A stretch of DNA of 64,000 nucleotides, from NCBI GenBank assembly GCA_024509875.1, contig JAMPIV010005820.1:223501-287500 (forward strand), given 5' to 3'. Positions 11,758-26,768 of this stretch are shown in pieces. The position numbers and the translations under genes were made by a program. The stretch comes from Oreohelix idahoensis. Taxonomy: Eukaryota; Mollusca; Gastropoda; Stylommatophora; Oreohelicidae. The notes below the pieces were generated by a model. That model was given only the letters and a program-made list of their open reading frames with translations. It was not told where the DNA came from and made no database searches. How positions within the stretch are numbered: position 1 is the stretch's first letter; each line of letters begins with the position of its first letter.

Positions 11758-12072
11758 TTTAGCAAGTCATCTCCTGTCATCTACCAGTTTATCGCTATCT
11801 GTAGAGCAAGAAGCAAGTCATCTCCCGTTATCTACCAGTTTATCGCTATCTGTAGAGCAAGAAGCAAGTCATCTCCTGTTATCTACCAGTTTATCGCTAT
11901 CTGTAGAGCAAGAAGCAAGTCATCTCCTGTTATCTACCAGTTTATCGCTATCTGTAGAGCAAGAAGCAAGTCATCTCCTGTTATCTACCAGTTTATCGCT
12001 ATCTGCAGAGCAAGAAGCAAGTCATCTCCTGTTATCTACCAGTTTATCGCTATCTATAGAGCAAGAAGTTCA
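11758..12072 (+). repeat. 51-bp minisatellite, about 6 copies
   Basis: The unit contains AGCAAGTCATCTCCTGTTAT and TTTATCGCTATCTGTAGAGC. It repeats every 51 bp (17 codons), so a frame with the repeat SKSSPVIYQFIAICRAR stays open from 11623 to 12075. The units differ by single substitutions. Nothing supports translation. Confidence 0.92.
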
Positions 12073-14178
12073 TAGAGAGAAGTACTGGGACGAACTATTG
12101 AGGAAGAATTCTAAAATATACAAGAAGACGGGAGAGATGATGAGAGAGAGGTAAAGACTTGTTGTAGTGAAATGGATCTGTGTACCCCACGCTCAAATAA
12201 TTTCCCGCTTAATAACCTAGTTAACGCATTTGTACAGTCTATAAATAACTATATTTGAAATTTGTCTGAGGGGCAAAGTCCATTTACCGCTAAAAATTTA
12301 ACTAGAGAATTTGAATTTTTCTACTACCACCCGTTTAAAGTTACTACCCCCAAAAAACACACTACACCTCCTAATATTTATTAACGGACGTGATAAAATT
12401 TAACAACCAATCAAATTGGTACCTCGTTTTGTAGAGTTGAGAAAAAAACTTGGTTGTAGTGGAAAAAATGCCGATTCTGTGTTTTTGACAAAAATTAAAT
12501 AATTTATTTCTCAATAACTAAAGGGAGTTAAAGAGAAAGGGATATCTTGAATTATAGCGCTGATATTGATTAATATATTAACCTAAAGATTCCCCCTTAA
12601 TAAAGTTATCTTGACTTAGAAAAATTTATTTTAGTAATATTTGAGATCAGGGTAGAACTACCATTAATTACAAAAAAATTACCCAGATGAAACTGTTAAG
12701 GAATAAACAAAGGAAAAGTAAATATAACGATAGAGGTCAGTTGACCATGTAATTATCACTTTTAATATTGGAAATCGGTCCATAAATAACTGAGATATAA
12801 AATACACAAAGATAATCAGACGAACGAACACACTTACGATTGCTCAAAGTTTATAGTCCAAAAATAGTTAAAATTTTGACTCGCTTTCTGATTGGTTAGA
12901 GGGTAGGGTAATAGAAATTAACACCTCCTTGTAAGATCAGGAATTTTGAATTTGAAAGCCATCGCAAGTTGAGATCAGCGGGAAAGCCTTGTGACCAAGC
13001 TTTTGCCGTCTGGACAAGAAAGCAGTCAGAAAACCTATTTACTGCTAGTCAACTTTGTGCACGTGTTATTATTCTTTACTTGAGGTAAGATAGATGATTT
13101 TATTTGTATATTTCCTTAGCAAGTATCAGGCTATATCTGTATGCCGATACATTTTATTTCGATACTGCTAATTGGGAGATGATTCAGGTTGCGACGACCT
13201 AGGTAGGAATGCAGTCTTTTTCGGAGTGAAATGTGTAAAAAATGTTTTGCTATTGGCCTTACAAATTTTGTGCCATAGTGCCATGGTAATAAAATTGATA
13301 TTGCCATTGAGAAGGGAAAATAAATGTGTGTGAATGTTTGCCATAAAATTTTGCGACTGTAAGTCCAGGAGAAAATAAATTGGTAGTGGTTTCGGGAGTG
13401 ATACAATGTTCAAATAACATGTGACACTATACACAGAATGTTTGAAAGAAGTCATTAACAGGTCACAAGATATATTTGTACACCCCTGCTGATTATGTGG
13501 AAGACAAGCAATGCTAAAGGAATAGTGGCTTTAATGCCATATGAAAAAAAAAAGAATGAAAACACAGGACTGAGTGTAGTCAAGGAAATATAGGGTTTGG
13601 TGCATATGGTCAGCACACATGGCTGACCCCAGGTAAGATTACCATTGATTAGTTGTGGAATTGTTATAGACAGGCTATAAAGGGGAGAAACTTTCCTTCT
13701 CATTTCAGGGTTGTATTACCAGTAAAAAAAAGTGTGGCAGATAACCTGGAGAAGACAGAAATTGTGGGCAGTGAAGGCTCACAATATACTTTGAGCTACA
13801 GGCCATATCTTCATCCAGAAAGCAGCACCATTTGAGTGACCATATACATAGTCTGGAGCCCATAGCATCAGACAGGCTTAACAGATAAGTCCCTTAATAT
13901 GGGCACATGACAGTTCCTCTCAATTTAAACCACCACAACAAAAAGAATTTCCTGGGGAATGATGAAAAAAACAAACCCTCAAATAACTGACTATTGTTAA
14001 TATCAAGCATTGAAAATCATACAGTGGGGTACTCATTCTAGTGACAATTTTATTTTGTTACATTTCATGGACAGAGTTCCATCTTATTTATTTAAAAACT
14101 GTAAATAAACATTTTATGATTTTGACAAGTCCTGTTCCAAAAGATTGAGGTTCGGGACAATAAATTGTATATTTATTC

Positions 14179-14331
<153 letters not shown>

Positions 14332-14523
14332 AAAACGTTCCCACCAGTCTTACTTACTTACATTTTTTTTAATTACAGTTCTGTTTGTATTTATTCATTC
14401 CTCACATTAAATACATACATACCCTAGACACTTGCCATATACATAATCCTACAGAGATAAATGTACACTGGGTGAGATCAGAAGAGGTAGCGGATAGGGA
14501 TCCCTGAGAAATACATCATTGTC

Positions 14524-16400
14524 ACAGAGAGTTTTTTGATTTATAAAGTTTCTATATTTTCCTTTCTTTCTCTACCTGTGTCCTCTATTTTATTATCACT
14601 CTTTATCCTTTTCCTGCGTTTTTCGCATTCGTACGTTTGCGACTATAAACATTACTATTTTCCCATTCTAACGTTCGCCAGTGTCTGTTCTCATTTAGAA
14701 ACGCACTAGTGATGTTAATACGTAGATGCCAGGCTCGGGAGGTTATTGCGTTGTAGACGTAAACTGTGAATATTCGCTTTCGCCAGACTTATAGGCGATA
14801 GAGCGTCTGCATTTTCACCTGCCAAAACGAGTTGCATCGGCTGAGCGCTCAGGTGAGCCGCGATAACCGACATTTCCAAGGCGCAGTTTGAGACATTTGT
14901 CTGGAAATCCCATCTGACACGGCACTCACTGTTGGCCCTGGTCAACATGAGGTGTGAAGACGAGTAGTGTCAGTTATGCCAAACGTCTAGTAATGGGAAG
15001 TGTTATATGTAAGGAGTTTAAGACGGAAAGGGGAGATTATTTCGTTTTGCGAAATATGTTGGGACCCTTTGTCTGGGTTTAAGATATTAACCAGAGTTTG
15101 AAACTCGATTTCACTCATTCTCCATTTGCAGTAGACTTCGTTCTAGATACTTAAAACTTTTAAGTGAAATCTCTTAGATCGTTCTGATACCGTAGTTCTG
15201 TGTTGAGGTAAATATTATAATATATTATATCTAGTATTTTGTGAAGTGTTTAAAGTGTTAAATCGCTTATTTCACTAGTTAGATTTTTGTGCAGAGTGCT
15301 TAATTTATAAGTCCGTTATATTCTCTAGCAGACGTGTTTCAGTGGAAAGCAGAATAAATTATAATTTCAAGCTTAAAACCAGGTAGCTAGAAGGAATTAA
15401 ATTTAACTGCCAAATAATCAGACGAGAATAAGTTTTCTAAACTAACTTATAAATGCTAGATGCCTCATGAGTGTTGACGGAATACGTAAATATTCCTAAT
15501 TCATGATGATTGATTTTTATATATAACTTATTTCACGGGAAAATTTAAACGCCAAGACAAGCTCTACGCTTGCAGTTCTAAATGTAGTTATATTGAGTAC
15601 ATAATATGTACAATATTTCATATGTGTTTTTTCTTTATTCAGTGAATACTGGGGTAACCCAAACTTTGCCGGCGTTTAGTACAGAGACATACCTGTGAGA
15701 AACATAAACATTTTATATCTTTAACCACGTGGGTTTTCAAGTAACCCCTGTCTGACAGGGCGTGTGCCTTCAAGAGATAGATAGAATACCAATCCCACTA
15801 ACGGGTTTTTTTTTTAAAGAATAAATGCTTATACTGGGCCTTTGAGCCAGATCATATCACAAACTCTAATGTACATGCTGCCTTGTGGCGAGAATAATTA
15901 CAGAACAAAAACATTAACTTTTCCGACATTATTTGACCAAGTGTGTGGGGAACCAAGATTATTTGTTGAGAGAAGTCGTCCATCGGTTATTTTCCTAATT
16001 AAGGGAAACCCCGTTTTTCTGACACTGTGTGCCCGTTTAACTTTCTTACCCAAACTGATTCAAGTGACCTTAACAGTAATCTTAAAATTAAACTGGTGAA
16101 GTGAATGCTCCCCGGAAGCAGTGGAAGAAACCTGTATCTGCAGAGCTGGGATTCTCTTTATCCAAAGAATACAGATTCACTGTAGAGAAGTGTCCTAAAG
16201 TTTGCGCCAGGCGGCGAACTACAGCACGATTTGTAGGTAAGGTTGTGTGAGTCAGGGCCCTGATGAAAGAACCGAGTGAAAGTAGACTGAAGGATGTTCT
16301 TTGTTTGATTCACCCACTTTGTAACTTTCCTTATGCAAGATTTGTTGCTAAATTATATTTTTCCTTAAAATAGATACTGCTGTCAAAGTCAGTTCACACC
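14524..16400. other. Unassigned sequence inside LTR copy C
   Basis: This is the left part of the segment that interrupts the LTR. I recognise no gene: the ORFs at 14715-14948 and 15842-16099 have no domain I can name. The upstream end may belong to the LINE whose 3' end lies at 16435-17004. Confidence 0.4.
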
Positions 16401-16434
16401 TTCAAAAGGAGAAAATATTAGACCCAAATCATAT

Positions 16435-17004
16435 GTGTCTGTGACTCTTTGGGTTATCATCTTTCTCTTAACGGGACTGTGGGCTAACCATCGAGGGAAG
16501 ATCATAACTGGGGGGTATATCATTTCTTGTAGCAATTACGGAAATGAAAAGGCAGATAAACTTGCAAAAAAGGGAGGAGAATGTGAACAAGAAGATAATG
16601 AAGTCACTTACTTTGAGAAAAAGAGAGCTATCCAGACTATCAGAAGAGAACAGAACCAACCCAAAGACGACTATCACACTCTCGACCGGCAGGGACAGAT
16701 AACTATTTTTCGCCTCAGGACAGGGCATAACAAACTGAATAAACACATGCACAAGCTACGATTGTCTGCTTCACCACTGTGCACATGTGGATTAAACGAA
16801 CAAACTGCTGAGCATGTTCTACAGGATTGTCCTCTGTATGACCAGTTAAGAAAGATATACTGGTCCAATGACTCAACACTAAACTCAAAGCTGTATGGAG
16901 CTAAAGAGGAACTTCAAACAACAGTCGAATTCATCATGAGAACTCGTCTGACGGTGTAAACATCAAAGATGCGATCGCAAGAAGAAGAAGAAGAAGAAGA
17001 AGAA
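16435..17004 (+). pseudogene. LINE C-terminal region (RNase H tail and Cys/His domain) with AAG tail
   Basis: The frame to 16959 contains GNEKADKLAKKGG, the end of an RNase H domain, then ITIFRLRTGHNKLNKHMHKL, CTCGLNEQTAEHVLQDCPLYDQL and a short C-terminus. This is the layout after the RT in RNase H-bearing LINEs of the I/R1/Ingi groups. Downstream is a 25-bp UTR and eight AAG units (about 16980-17004), which look like the LINE 3' tail. The endonuclease, RT and most of the RNase H are missing (5' truncation). Confidence 0.8.
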
Positions 17005-17216
17005 GTAGCAATTCCTTGATTTTTTAAATGACTATTTGTATATGCTTTGATGTAATTTTATGTGTTGTGGTGGAAGTTTATATTGATAAATAAACTGCCC
17101 TTAAACTTAATCAGCGTGTTGGTCAGCTCGTTCTAGAATATCCATATAATCATTGTTATAGTTGTCCCACGTCTGTGTGTCTAACTGTCGTCACTTGAAT
17201 GTGCGTGCATGTGAGT

Positions 17217-17218
<2 letters not shown>

Positions 17219-17311
<93 letters not shown>
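17219..17311. repeat. (AT)n-(GT)n microsatellite
   Basis: About 72 bp of AT followed by ten GT units. Confidence 0.97.
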
Positions 17312-17312
<1 letters not shown>

Positions 17313-17821
17313 TTAGACTGTCTGACTCCTCTAAAGCTGTCGTAGAAGATAGGCAGAGAGAGAGAAGAATTTTCGATCTCAGAGACAGCCTCTATCACAT
17401 TCTACAACCTCACTCGTGGAAATCTATTTTCTATTATCATCTTTCACTGCGACTATCACTTATTCTAATCTATTCAGAAGGGACAAACCCAAGTCTTAAT
17501 TCTCCTATCAACAATCTACGACAATCATCATCTTTCTGATTCAGGGTACTTACATAGCTTGACCTCACCTTGTTAACCTTTAACTTTACTACCATCAAAA
17601 CCTCTTATCACACTTGTATAGATGGAAAGTATTTAGATGAAGAATGTATCGCCACTTTATTCGCCCATGAGAATGACGAGAATTCATGAAGCGATGATAC
17701 TGATGATGGAGATCGTGATAATGAAAATACACATAGTTAAACGGTTTATACTGTTTTATATAAAATATTTACATTAGAAATGTTCATACAGGGAAATAAC
17801 CCATTCCTTCTTTCTCATGTA

Positions 17822-19525
<1,704 letters not shown>

Positions 19526-19601
<76 letters not shown>
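19526..19601. repeat. (AT)n-(AC)n microsatellite flanking Tc1 copy 2 (right)
   Basis: About 60 bp of AT then seven AC units, between the Tc1 right end and the SINE 3' part. Confidence 0.96.
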
Positions 19602-19730
19602 TTGCGATTCTCGCCGGTGCTACGCATTGCATGCACTGTGCTGATATCCTGCTTGTGTTATCTAAGGGAGGAGATCGGAGCACTGATGGAATTGTCTGTG
19701 TGCAGTGAAGACAGTCCTTAAAACCAAACC
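19588..19730 (+). repeat. SINE family 2, 3' part
   Basis: ATTGCGATTCTCGCCGGTGC ... CAGTCCTTAAAACCAAACC matches the complement of 61650-61785, where it joins the SINE body without interruption. From 19731 to 20006 I see no gene. Confidence 0.8.
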
Positions 19731-20006
19731 ATATAAGGCCATCTACTTCTCTAATAAAGTTGTAGATGTGTTTTAGGATTCCCTTATTGCCTGAACATTT
19801 CTCATTCACAGTACAACAACTAAGAGCAAACCAAACGAAGTATGCAAACCCTTCAAAACGTAACAGGGTAAAGGGAAATACGCATCCGAACATAGAATAG
19901 ATAAACCAAAACATTGCAAAGTAAAGGAAACACCACACCAAACGCCAGACAGTTTACAGTGTGAAAAAAACAAATGTAATGTATTATACAGGGTAAGGAA
20001 TACTAT

Positions 20007-20044
20007 ATACCCAAATTATAACCATTTTTGGATCAACTGGGTAT
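20007..20044 (+). other. TATAAC stem-loop element, copy 1
   Basis: The outer stem ATACCC (20007-20012) pairs with GGGTAT (20039-20044). Inside is ATTATAACCA and a short CCA/TGG inner stem. Related hairpins lie at 30513-30552, 34087-34124 and 34379-34416. Confidence 0.6.
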
Positions 20045-20167
20045 TTCATGCACAAAATAGGAAAGAAATGTAAATATGTGTGTTCGTTTTTTTGTGTGTA
20101 AAAAGTCAATTCTACTGATTCGTAATTTTCACATCCGAGAACATTCAAGTGAATGTCTGAGTGTGTA

Positions 20168-20254
20168 CGAAGAAGAAGAAGAAGAAGAAGAAGAAGAAGA
20201 AGAAGAAGAAGAAGAAGAAGAAGAAGAAGAAGAAGAAGAAGAAGAAGAAGAAGA
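20168..20254. repeat. (GAA)n microsatellite
   Basis: About 28 GAA units. They read as poly-Glu on plus and poly-Ser on minus, which accounts for the overlapping ORFs. Between 20255 and 21120 I found no supportable feature. Confidence 0.97.
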
Positions 20255-21120
20255 CATCTGAAAAATGAAGAAACCAGCGGTGTGAAAATGAAGGTGGAAT
20301 CTCCTGCCAGTTTTTAGGCCGTTTAAATGTTGAATCGGTGGCAGGGTTATTTTATTGGCTGCTGTAAAGATCAGTTGGGATTTACTGTAAGTCTTGGAAA
20401 CCCGGATAAGATGGAATACCTGTTTCATGGCTCTGGGCCACAAACATTTTCTCACGGTACGAAATCTTATGTATGCAAGCTTACACATGGCTACGTGGTT
20501 AGACAGCGTGCCTGTCGCGGCAAAGTTAAGGAATTTAAAACCTGATGTTGTCACGCTCTAGTAATTCCCCTTTCCTTTGCGCTCCTTACGGAGCTTGGAG
20601 CTATCAATGTGGTAAGGCCCCTCACAGGAAGGCTGCACCAAGAAGACCCATGTTCTTGACGCGGTGGTTTCTGTGACAAACTGTGTCACGTGATGAGATT
20701 GCCAACCGAATGCACACTTTCATATAATTAAAATACAAACACAAAGTAGGCCCACCACACCCTCAGGCTAATGTTGCGACCACACGTCAGCAACTAAGGG
20801 ACGAAAAGAGAAGAGAAAGCATGCATATTCATTTTTTGTTTCATGTATTTCATCGAGTTCTTTCTTTCTTTCCGTTCTGTTTTTTATCCGTTTATCCATG
20901 ACGAACGTCTTGTGCCCATAACGCATGAAATTGTATTCTGTCCTTGTAAGATGTATCTGTACAAAGAAAGTAGAATAAGAAAACAATCTTTGATAAAGGC
21001 CGTGGACAGAATCAGTATGGCAGTTCAAGAAAACTGGAAACAAACTCGGGTATTGAAAACTCCCGTTTTGAAGGGAACAAATCATAACGGTTACAAGATG
21101 TAATACATGCCGATTATCTA

Positions 21121-21240
21121 TTTTCTTATTTGCCTATCTGTCTACCTATTTCTTTATTTGCCTGCCTGTCTACCTATGTCTTTATTTGCCTGTCTGTCTA
21201 CCTATTTCTTTATTTGCCTGTCTGTCTATCGATTTCATAA
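21121..21240. repeat. 28-bp minisatellite, 4 copies
   Basis: The unit is close to ATTTGCCTGTCTGTCTACCT followed by ATTTCTTT. Four imperfect tandem copies are present. Confidence 0.85.
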
Positions 21241-21551
21241 AAGGTTGCTTGCGTAGAATAGAAGGAATGAAATGATATGGGACCCAAAGATGCACCAATA
21301 GAGAATGCAGTCAGAGACACATAGCTTGACTGCTTGCATCAGGGTCAGCGAACCAGAGCTGACCAAGACCCTACTCCATCTCCAAGTGGTGGTCCTGGAA
21401 ACAGACTGCATCACTGCAGTCTGGCTGAAAGAGTAGGGATCGAAATGGGAAGATAAACCCGGTCCCCAAAAAATGCCGTGCTGAAGTCGGATGTGTCAGC
21501 CGAAAGGTGCAGATATCGCAGCTTCACTGTAAACGGACACAACGCAACCAA

Positions 21552-21567
21552 CGTCCTGTTCAGGGCG
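21552..21567 (+). other. Histone-stem-loop-like hairpin, diverged
   Basis: CGTCCT-GTTC-AGGGCG forms a 6-bp stem (one G-U pair) with a 4-nt loop. It sits in ACCAACGTCCT...GCGAACG, similar to the context at 28345. A short GAA run follows at 21572, like a LINE tail. Confidence 0.45.
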
Positions 21568-21760
21568 AACGAGGAAGAAGAAGAAATGGTATGACAAGGT
21601 CACTAATGTGGAACTGATGACAAGAACTAGACAAGTGCAAGTGGAACAAGAAATGAGAACAAGACGCTCGCGATAGATTGGACACGCATTGAGAAAACCT
21701 GTTGATAGCATTACTAGGCAGTCCGGCTTTTTGGTACCCTCAAAGTAAGAAATGTAGGTA

Positions 21761-21761
21761 G

Positions 21762-21809
<48 letters not shown>

Positions 21810-21830
21810 CGAACGAACGAACGAACGAAC
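21761..21830. repeat. (GA)n then (GAAC)n, the LINE 3' tail on minus strand
   Basis: About 40 bp of GA adjoins six to seven GAAC units. The latter are the complement of the TTCG/GTTC tail seen at 5489 and mark the 3' end of the minus-strand family-A LINE. Confidence 0.9.
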
Positions 21831-22141
21831 AAACTTTATTTTCAAAGGGTTGAGAATTGGGCACGCAGGCCCGTCTGACATTCTGCCCTTCCTTTCTCTC
21901 GTCTTTTATACTGGTTTCATTTATTCTCACATACATTTTACCCATCAATTCAAGGAATTCAACGTTATAAAGGTAAAATAATAGCATACTCACATTCACG
22001 GTATCTAATTATAAACATGAAATAAAGTATGTTGAAAAATACAAACTAAGTATCACCATGAAACAAAATATGTTGACAAACACTATCATCATCATTAAAA
22101 CTACATTCGATATTATATCATTTTTCGGAAAAATAATCACA

Positions 22142-23032
22142 TTAGGGGGGCAGATAATCAGAACTCATAAAGTAATCGAAAAGTTTACGATTGTATGAAT
22201 AGGGACTGAGGTTGTTATCTTTCAGATAATGTGGAAGATAGTTCCAGAGATGAGCAGCAGAGTAAGCTAAGCTTTTCTTGAATAAGTCAAGCCTAGGCTT
22301 GGGCACTTGTATTTTGTTAAGGCGTTGACTGCGTCTTTCACTGTATTTGAACATTGGCCACAGATATGTTGGAGCATTCTGTGACAGGATTTTGTGAACA
22401 AATTTAGCTTTGTTGAACAGAAAGCGCTTTCTTAGAGGCAGTATTTTGAGATCTTTATATAGATCTACACACTGTGCTTGGCAGTTGTCAGAAACTAGAC
22501 GCACTGCACACTTTTGTAGTGAATGGAGTCTTTTTGTATTGGACATAGAACAACCATCCCAGATTGTGGAGCAATAGTCAAGGTTTGTTTGTATGTGAGA
22601 TATATAGAACAATTTACGTGCATCTTCATCTAGGAAATGTTTGATTTTAGCTAACTGGTAAACTTTCTGTGCCGTTTGCTTGGTCAGTGCATGAACATGT
22701 GAGTTCCAATTTAGATGCTGGTCAACGACTATTCCTAGAGTTTTATGTTCATTAACGTTTTCAATTGGTAAGGTACCAATATAGATCTGAAGTGTTGTTT
22801 TCTCTGAATTTTGTAATTTTTGTCTAGTTGATATTAACATGCACTTTGTTTTAATTATATTAATTAGCATGCGATTTCCGATGCTCCACCTAATCAGATT
22901 GTCTGTATCTTTTTGTAACGATAGTTCGAGTGTGTTGCAACTTGTATCACTCGTGTAGACAGTACAGTCATCAGCAAATAGGTCACAGGATGCGTGCTCG
23001 ACGTGCAGTGGAAGGTCATTAATGTATATGGC
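22142..23032 (-). pseudogene. LINE ORF2, reverse transcriptase palm/thumb and C-terminus
   Basis: From 23032 downward the frame reads YINDLPL, LFADDCTVY (catalytic Asp pair), CNTLELSLQKDTDNLIRWSI and KTKCMLIST, then the thumb and C-terminal region (KTLGIVVDQHLNWNSHVH, LHSLQKCAVRLV, PYSYNRKLFDYF) to a stop at 22142. It continues the endonuclease/RT piece ending at 24529 without frame loss. The 3' UTR runs to 21803. The corresponding part of the plus-strand copy (4300-5247) has several breaks. Confidence 0.92.
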
Positions 23033-24523
23033 TGTAAAAGATCTAGTTGTTTCTTCCTTTTTTGTTGTAAAGATCTAGTTTATTGACCACTTCTGTAAAG
23101 CAATGTAAACGTTAGTCCAACTGTAAAGGATTCGTTCCTGTTGGTGCCTTGACAAGGTGTACTGTGAAGTGCTTTTTCTGATGTAATGGGTGAGTGTAAA
23201 CATCAATGGTAATAGACGCGAATGGATGACAGTTCGACAGGTTTACAGGACACTCACTCCAATCACAGGTATAAGTCAAGGATTGCTTGAACCACAGCTG
23301 ACGTTTCAATGGTTTAATAAGGACGTACACACTTGGACAGCACGGATACAGTCATAGGTACATGTTGACATACATTCATTAGGCATTTGAATCGTGGAGC
23401 ATATTTTCATGCAGCCTTCAAATATAGTGGGCAACATAAGGCAGCATTCAATGTTCTGGTAAATTATCGCCGTATCCCCTACTGACTGAACGCATCAATG
23501 AGGATCGGTAACATATAAAGAGTTCATAGCACGAACCTTCATTTCTTGGCTAAGTTCTTAAGCTGAATATGTCCAATGTTTGTATAATCATAATAAACCA
23601 CGATAGTGGGTTTTCACAGCATAACAAGATCTCTATACCACTGCCCGATAGTAAGATGCAAAGTCTCTTCTCTTGACAGTGATCCAAAAATGATGACAGG
23701 AATTCAAGATGGCTACCTTCTTGAGTTTCACTCACTCAGAAGAAGGGTAAATGATAAGCCAACGTTAATTCATAATAAATATTCTCATAGCGTTTCCAAA
23801 CAGTTCCATATCAATGAGATTGCTTTATGTAGTACACAAGAACTGTTGGTACACCTGTCATCTTCATCGATATATTAACGATCCTAGACATACGAAGCAC
23901 AATGTTCAAACTAGGTCTAATCGAATCAAGATCATCGAAAAGGGTCTGGAATTACCTGGAGTCCGAATTAAACACAACAAAGTATATGAGGAGGATCTCT
24001 GACAATAGAATCTCGCAGAGACACAATCTCCTACAGAAATGATCATTCACAGATCATGTTCAAGCTTGTTACAGGACCAGCCCAAATACACAACAGCCAT
24101 TATCGGCGACTTCGTCGGGACTCATTACACCTTCCTAGGCAAAAACTAACACCTTCGGCAGAAAGAATATAGTCCGACTTAAACATACGAAGATATACAA
24201 TATAAAACTGAATCTTTTTGTTCTAGACAAGTAATACATATGAATTCAATGCATAAACATTCTAAGCAAGATTAATCTATTTTCTGGCCCTACCAAATGA
24301 GAAATGACAAATTCTGTATTAATCCGCCAAGTCAATATTCAAGAGAGACCACTCATATAATCAAAAGTATAAATCAATCATGGATTATCTAGCTTTACAA
24401 AGGAATGCATTTTCGTACACAAATAAATACAAATATATATTTTCCATATTAAATAGACATACTAAATGAATTGTATGCCTCTCTGAAGTAATCCGTGCGT
24501 CCCATAAGAATATGAGTGCAACA
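23033..24523. mobile_element. Solo LTR (1,491 bp) inserted in LINE RT
   Basis: The ends are TGTAAAAGATC and GAGTGCAACA (TG...CA), flanked by the 5-bp repeat ATGGC at 23028-23032 and 24524-24528. Removing the insertion and one repeat rejoins the LINE frame exactly. The interior has no gag or pol. AATAAA-type motifs occur (for example near 24421), as expected in an LTR. It does not resemble the 2.5 kb or 1,061 bp LTRs here, so it is a separate family. Confidence 0.82.
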
Positions 24524-24528
24524 ATGGC

Positions 24529-26469
24529 AAAAAGTAGAGGCCCAAGAATAGAGCCCTGAGGAACGCCGGTATTTATTACGGTTGGGTTTGAGCAAGAGTT
24601 ATTGTAAGAAACTACATGTTTTCTGTCTGACAGAAATGATTTAATTATCGTCACTAGTTGAAGGTTTACTTTTGATGTTTCTAGTTTTCTAATTAAAATA
24701 GCGTGATCTATCATATCAAATGCTTTTTTAAAGTCTACAAAAACTGCCCCACATATGTTATCGTTATTAATATTTAAGTGCCAGTTGTCAATCATCTTAG
24801 TTAGAGCTGTGTGACATGAATGTTTAGGTCTAAACCCCGACTGACTATCAATTAGCAAGCCGTTGTTAACTAAGTGCTGTAGTTTTATTTTATGTATGTG
24901 TTTTTCTAGTGGTTTGGATAGCGATGATATTAAGGAGATTGGCCTATAGTTACCAAGATTATTATTGTCGGAAGAGCCAGGTTTTAAGAGAGGATATACC
25001 TTAGCGACTTTAAAGTGCCACGGAAAGTAACTCCGTGCGATACATTGATTGTATATGTATGTAAGCGAATAACTAATAGCTGGAGCCGCATAACGCAGTA
25101 TTCGATTACTGACTCCGTCAAGTCCTGATGAGTTATTATCTTTAAGTCCTAGAAGATAGTTATATACTTCATTAACTGTCATAAACGGAATGTTGGATGG
25201 GATTGTGTTGGTACATTTGTTCTCACAAAATACTGACAGCCTGCCTAAGTCACAAGGTGAATTTGGTATTGTAGATTTAAGACTGTTTATTTCTGCCTGA
25301 AGGTAATTGCTGAAGTCTGTGCAAGTAAATGAAGTGTTAGGGGTTGACGAGACTGACAGATTTCGCTTGTTCGCTAAGGTGTTGATTGCTTTCCATATAT
25401 CTTTACTGTTTGTTTTGTTTTGAACCAAATTTTTAAAGTAATTTCTTTTTTCACTACGAATTAAATATTGCACTTTGTTCCTCTGTGCTCTGTATGTGTT
25501 AAAGTCCTTGTTTTTGTGAACTTGATCTCTCTGCCTCATGGCGTTTAGCACTGCTTGTGTGATCCAAGGATATTTGACCTGTCGTTTCACACGAACTTCT
25601 TTAGTTGGTGCGTGGTTATCAAACTCACAAAGAAAGATACGTGTCCAATGGGCAATGGCGTCATCGGGGTCAGAAATCTGGTAAACACTGGCAAGAGGTG
25701 CAGTTCGCAAATCATGTAAAAATAGTTCACGGTTGAAATTTTTAAAACTTCTAAATTTAATACTGATATGTTTATTTCTTGAAGCTTTATATTTATTCTT
25801 TGACCACGTGCAACATATAGGATAGTGGTCACTCATCGCGACAGTAGGAACAGAGCATTCTATAATGTTTTCTGCACAGGTGACGTAGATGTGGTCAATT
25901 GTTGTGGATGATGCATTTGTTATCCTGGTAGGCTGGTTGAATATTTGTTTTAGGTTGTAAGATAGTATGATGTTTTCCCACGTTTGGTTTGTGTTATGCA
26001 TGTCCATGTTGAAATCGCCTAGAAGAATAATTTCTTTGGCATTGGTAATTACTGTATCCATCATGGTGGTGAAATCTTCATACCAGATGGCTCCTGCACT
26101 GGGATTTCTATAAAGATACCCGACTAGAAATTGTCCCTGAGTCGGTAGTTTTATTTCTAACCATATGCACTCGGTCTCTGCTGTCTCTAAATCGCTTCTG
26201 TGGCGATAACTAATAAAAGTGGAAATATATACTACTATACCTATTTCTAGCTTTCTACTTGAGTCTCGCCGAACTGTTTTAAAGCCATTTAGGGCAATTT
26301 CATCATCTGATATTTTGTCTTTTAAACGACTTTCGGAAAGTCCAAAAACATGAAAATTTTTATTCAAAATTTGTGTAAGCTCAGGAAGTTTGCCTAATAA
26401 ATGGTAAATGTTCAGGTGGCCCAGCCGTAGACCATCCTTAATTAGCCATTGTGTCTGATAGGTATGCAT
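24529..26469 (-). pseudogene. LINE ORF2, endonuclease and first part of reverse transcriptase
   Basis: The protein starts MHTYQTQWLIKDGLRLGHLN. The apurinic-type endonuclease covers about residues 10-225: Glu46 in LSESRL, GDFN at 151-154 and SDH at 213-215. It nicks target DNA for target-primed reverse transcription. The RT follows (SSGLDGVSNRILRYAAP, NYRPISLISSLSKPLEKH, GFRPKHSCHTAL, VFVDFKKAFDMIDH, GVPQGSILGPLLF). Residues after about 647 in the open frame (VALIFLWDARITSE onward to 24385) are LTR sequence, not RT. The catalytic FADD and thumb lie beyond the insertion, in the same frame. I see no other disabling change. Confidence 0.92.
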
Positions 26470-26673
26470 TTTATTTTGGCGAGTGGTTTAAAAAGGAAAA
26501 TAACAAAAGCAATTTTAAATACGAAACCTACGAAAATTTAAACTAATTAACGTCACCAAGTAAGTGAAAATACAAATGTTAGTACTTAACGTACGAACAC
26601 TTGGTACAAGTATTGCTAAAAAAATTACAGTTAACTGAAATTGTCAGTAGTATATTAAAATAGTCACACAAAA

Positions 26674-26680
<7 letters not shown>

Positions 26681-26766
<86 letters not shown>
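26681..26766. repeat. (GA)n microsatellite
   Basis: About 43 GA units. The SLSLSL frames on minus are artefacts. From 26770 to 27145 I see no gene. Confidence 0.97.

Positions 26767-26768
<2 letters not shown>

Larger units (their letters stand above)
21803..26469 (-). mobile_element. Family-A LINE (CR1/Jockey-like), split by a solo LTR
   Basis: The element reads from ORF2 at 26469 down to the GAAC-repeat tail near 21803, interrupted only by 23033-24523. No ORF1 is visible upstream (26470-26680 is AT-rich), so it may be 5' truncated just before ORF2. This is the best copy of the family in the window and the reference for the broken plus-strand copy at 919-5510. Confidence 0.9.

Noticed and set aside
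20076..20554. Poly-Glu and poly-Ser proteins
   Set aside because: They come from the (GAA)n array.
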